64,000 nucleotides of DNA, from contig CANLDA010000002.1 of the NCBI GenBank assembly GCA_947489325.1, positions 1-64,000 of the forward strand, given 5' to 3'. A program made the position numbers and the translations under genes. Source of the DNA: an uncultured Paracoccaceae bacterium. GTDB taxonomy: Bacteria; Pseudomonadota; Alphaproteobacteria; Rhodobacterales; Rhodobacteraceae. The notes beneath the pieces are model-generated. The model was given only the letters and a program-made list of their open reading frames with translations. It ran no database searches and was not told the DNA's origin. Positions 62,973-64,000 of the stretch are shown here, in pieces; positions within the stretch are counted from its first letter, which is position 1, and each line of letters opens with the position of its first letter.

Positions 62973-63860
62973 TTATTTGAGAGATCTGGAATAACTGTGG
63001 GCAAATGTCGTGTAGCTCTCTGATGTGCTTTGCAGATGGGGCTTTAGGGATTTATGCAGATGTGGCAGCTGATGAAACGGAACATTTGGAAAACTGTGGT
63101 GCTCTGCGTGATAGGGCATGTTCCATGCCAGCGCGCGGACTAGGCGGTTTGTAAAGGTGGTCCGTGAATTTGCGAGCATATTGGCGACAAGTGGGCAGTG
63201 GCCGTGTTCTGCCAGCAGATACAGGCGCAAGAAGGGTTGGCCGATAAGGGCCGGGATGATCCAGAGATAAAGTGCAAGTGATGACATTGTCAGGCTGAGG
63301 CCAATGAACAAATAGGCGATTAGCAAAATGCAGGCTTCTCGCCGTATGGATGTGTGTTTGCGCGTGGGCAGGTACGAAGCCTGAATGATACCACATGCAT
63401 TTCGCAATAAGGTCAGGCACATCGCGCGCCAATATCCCCAACCAGACAGATAGATCATAAAGTCATGCCAAGTTTCGGGGCGCGGGCCATGTTCCAGCTC
63501 TGGATCGTTTTGCGGATCGTTGGTGTGTCTGTGGTGAGCAAGATGAAAATAGCGAAACCACGTAAATGGCAAGATCAGAGGTAGGCTGACGGCATGGCCA
63601 GTGACATCGTTGATCCAGCGAGTTTTGAAAGGGGTGTAATGGGTGCATTCATGGCTGAGGGTAAACAGGAACATCAGCAAAACCCCCTGTGGCAGGATGG
63701 CCATTTGCCAAAATGGCGCTTTGGTGATGATCCAAAGAGAGGTTGCACACAGGGCAAACATGTAGCCAGCCAAATGCATTAGTCCCGCGCGATCAGAACG
63801 CTGCTGTAAGGTATTCTTTGCGGTGACGCTGAGCGCGGCAAGGGCAGTTCGATGATCCAT
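62973..63860 (-). CDS. membrane fatty acid desaturase-like protein
   Basis: Membrane di-iron desaturase. Three His boxes: HECTHYTPF near residue 71, HLAHHRHTND near 107 and AEHHSFPNVPFH near 260. About four hydrophobic segments surround them. It has 295 residues from the Met of MDHRTALAALS. It probably introduces a double bond into a fatty-acyl chain or hydroxylates a lipid (the family also includes carotenoid enzymes); substrate unknown. Electron donors are not encoded nearby. Confidence 0.88.
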   Translation of the reverse strand: MDHRTALAALSVTAKNTLQQRSDRAGLMHLAGYMFALCATSLWIITKAPFWQMAILPQGVLLMFLFTLSHECTHYTPFKTRWINDVTGHAVSLPLILPFTWFRYFHLAHHRHTNDPQNDPELEHGPRPETWHDFMIYLSGWGYWRAMCLTLLRNACGIIQASYLPTRKHTSIRREACILLIAYLFIGLSLTMSSLALYLWIIPALIGQPFLRLYLLAEHGHCPLVANMLANSRTTFTNRLVRALAWNMPYHAEHHSFPNVPFHQLPHLHKSLKPHLQSTSESYTTFAHSYSRSLK

Positions 63861-63916
63861 GTTGGCCAGTATGCGCTGCAAACTGAACGGATCAAGTTAG
63901 GAAATCTTTGGGGGGA

Positions 63917-64000
63917 TTAATCTGCCTTGGGGATGTCAAAACCGGGAGGGGCCATAGTGAACCCTTTGAACTGAAATGCGGGCGACACAGTGCATCCCAC
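63917..64000 (-). CDS. cupin (DUF985-like) protein, 3' part only
   Basis: The last 27 codons of a gene that enters from the right edge: GCTVSPAFQFKGFTMAPPGF followed by DIPKAD and TAA. The pattern Val-Ser-Pro-x-Phe then Ala-Pro-Pro-Gly-Phe matches the C-terminus of DUF985 RmlC-like cupins as I recall them. Same strand as the desaturase gene, about 56 bp upstream of its start, so possibly co-transcribed. The catalytic part is outside the window. Confidence 0.65.
   Translation of the reverse strand: MGCTVSPAFQFKGFTMAPPGFDIPKAD

Noticed and set aside
1-64000. CRISPR arrays, insertion sequences, prophage or integrative elements
   Set aside because: No regularly spaced repeats, transposase, integrase or phage structural genes were found on reading both strands.

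Overview
The window is a gene-dense chromosomal segment from an alphaproteobacterium, most probably a marine Rhodobacterales member (Roseobacter group). The evidence is the core gene orders (cdd-deoA-deoB-add-upp; yceD-rpmF-plsX-fabH-ihfA-merR; argS-SPOR-nagZ-scpA-scpB; tyrS near anmK), a DksA with a reduced zinc finger, a long TRAP transporter, an OlsB ornithine-lipid acyltransferase and many families typical of that order (DUF2852, DUF2927, an RSP_2648-like PIN protein). Base composition looks moderate, slightly above half GC by eye. I see no insertion sequence, prophage, integrase, CRISPR array or rRNA operon. One tRNA gene is present (tRNA-Pro, anticodon GGG).

Layout. 1-8 kb: malic enzyme, then a tightly coupled pyrimidine/purine deoxynucleoside salvage operon headed by an unusual VOC-cupin-cupin protein. 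8-15 kb: a SPOR protein behind a structured leader, a pseudo-M48 membrane protein, an acyl-CoA ligase, then a likely accessory stretch (DMT exporter, sulfotransferase, Hint-fold protein). 15-22 kb: a Cache histidine kinase/NarL-type regulator pair divergent from a DctPQM TRAP transporter of the TakP type. 22-30 kb: Bpt, RDD and DUF2852 proteins, GlnE, two small proteins, a lipoprotein, RlmI and a coupled PIN protein. 30-37 kb: M48 and M24 proteins, then a co-directional MoxR ATPase / GNAT / DUF2927 lipoprotein / 55-residue membrane protein / VWA cluster, divergent from dksA. 37-44 kb: flavin monooxygenase, ExoIII, ErpA, dGTPase, a catalytically dead-looking SDR, ArgS. 44-54 kb: cell-wall recycling (NagZ), condensin ScpAB, dCTP deaminase, tRNA-Pro, the MerR/IHF/FabH/PlsX/L32/YceD run, BamE and OlsB. 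54-64 kb: ABC-F protein, SDR, FemAB-like GNAT, TyrRS, a chemoreceptor with an unusual histidine-rich membrane domain, AnmK, a fatty-acid desaturase and the end of a DUF985 cupin gene.

How genes work together. Cdd, DeoA, DeoB, Add and Upp feed nucleosides into bases and (deoxy)ribose-5-phosphate. NagZ and AnmK both serve peptidoglycan recycling but sit about 16 kb apart. PlsX and FabH start phospholipid and fatty-acid synthesis and share an operon with L32 and IHF-alpha. The two-component pair very probably controls the adjacent TRAP carboxylate importer. The best candidates for something undescribed are the MoxR-VWA-DUF2927 cluster, a pair of near-identical 19-bp palindromes upstream of the DUF2852 gene, the VOC-bicupin gene coupled to nucleoside salvage, and the histidine-rich membrane chemoreceptor with its small exported neighbour. 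All calls come from reading the sequence and from recalled family knowledge; no database search was run.
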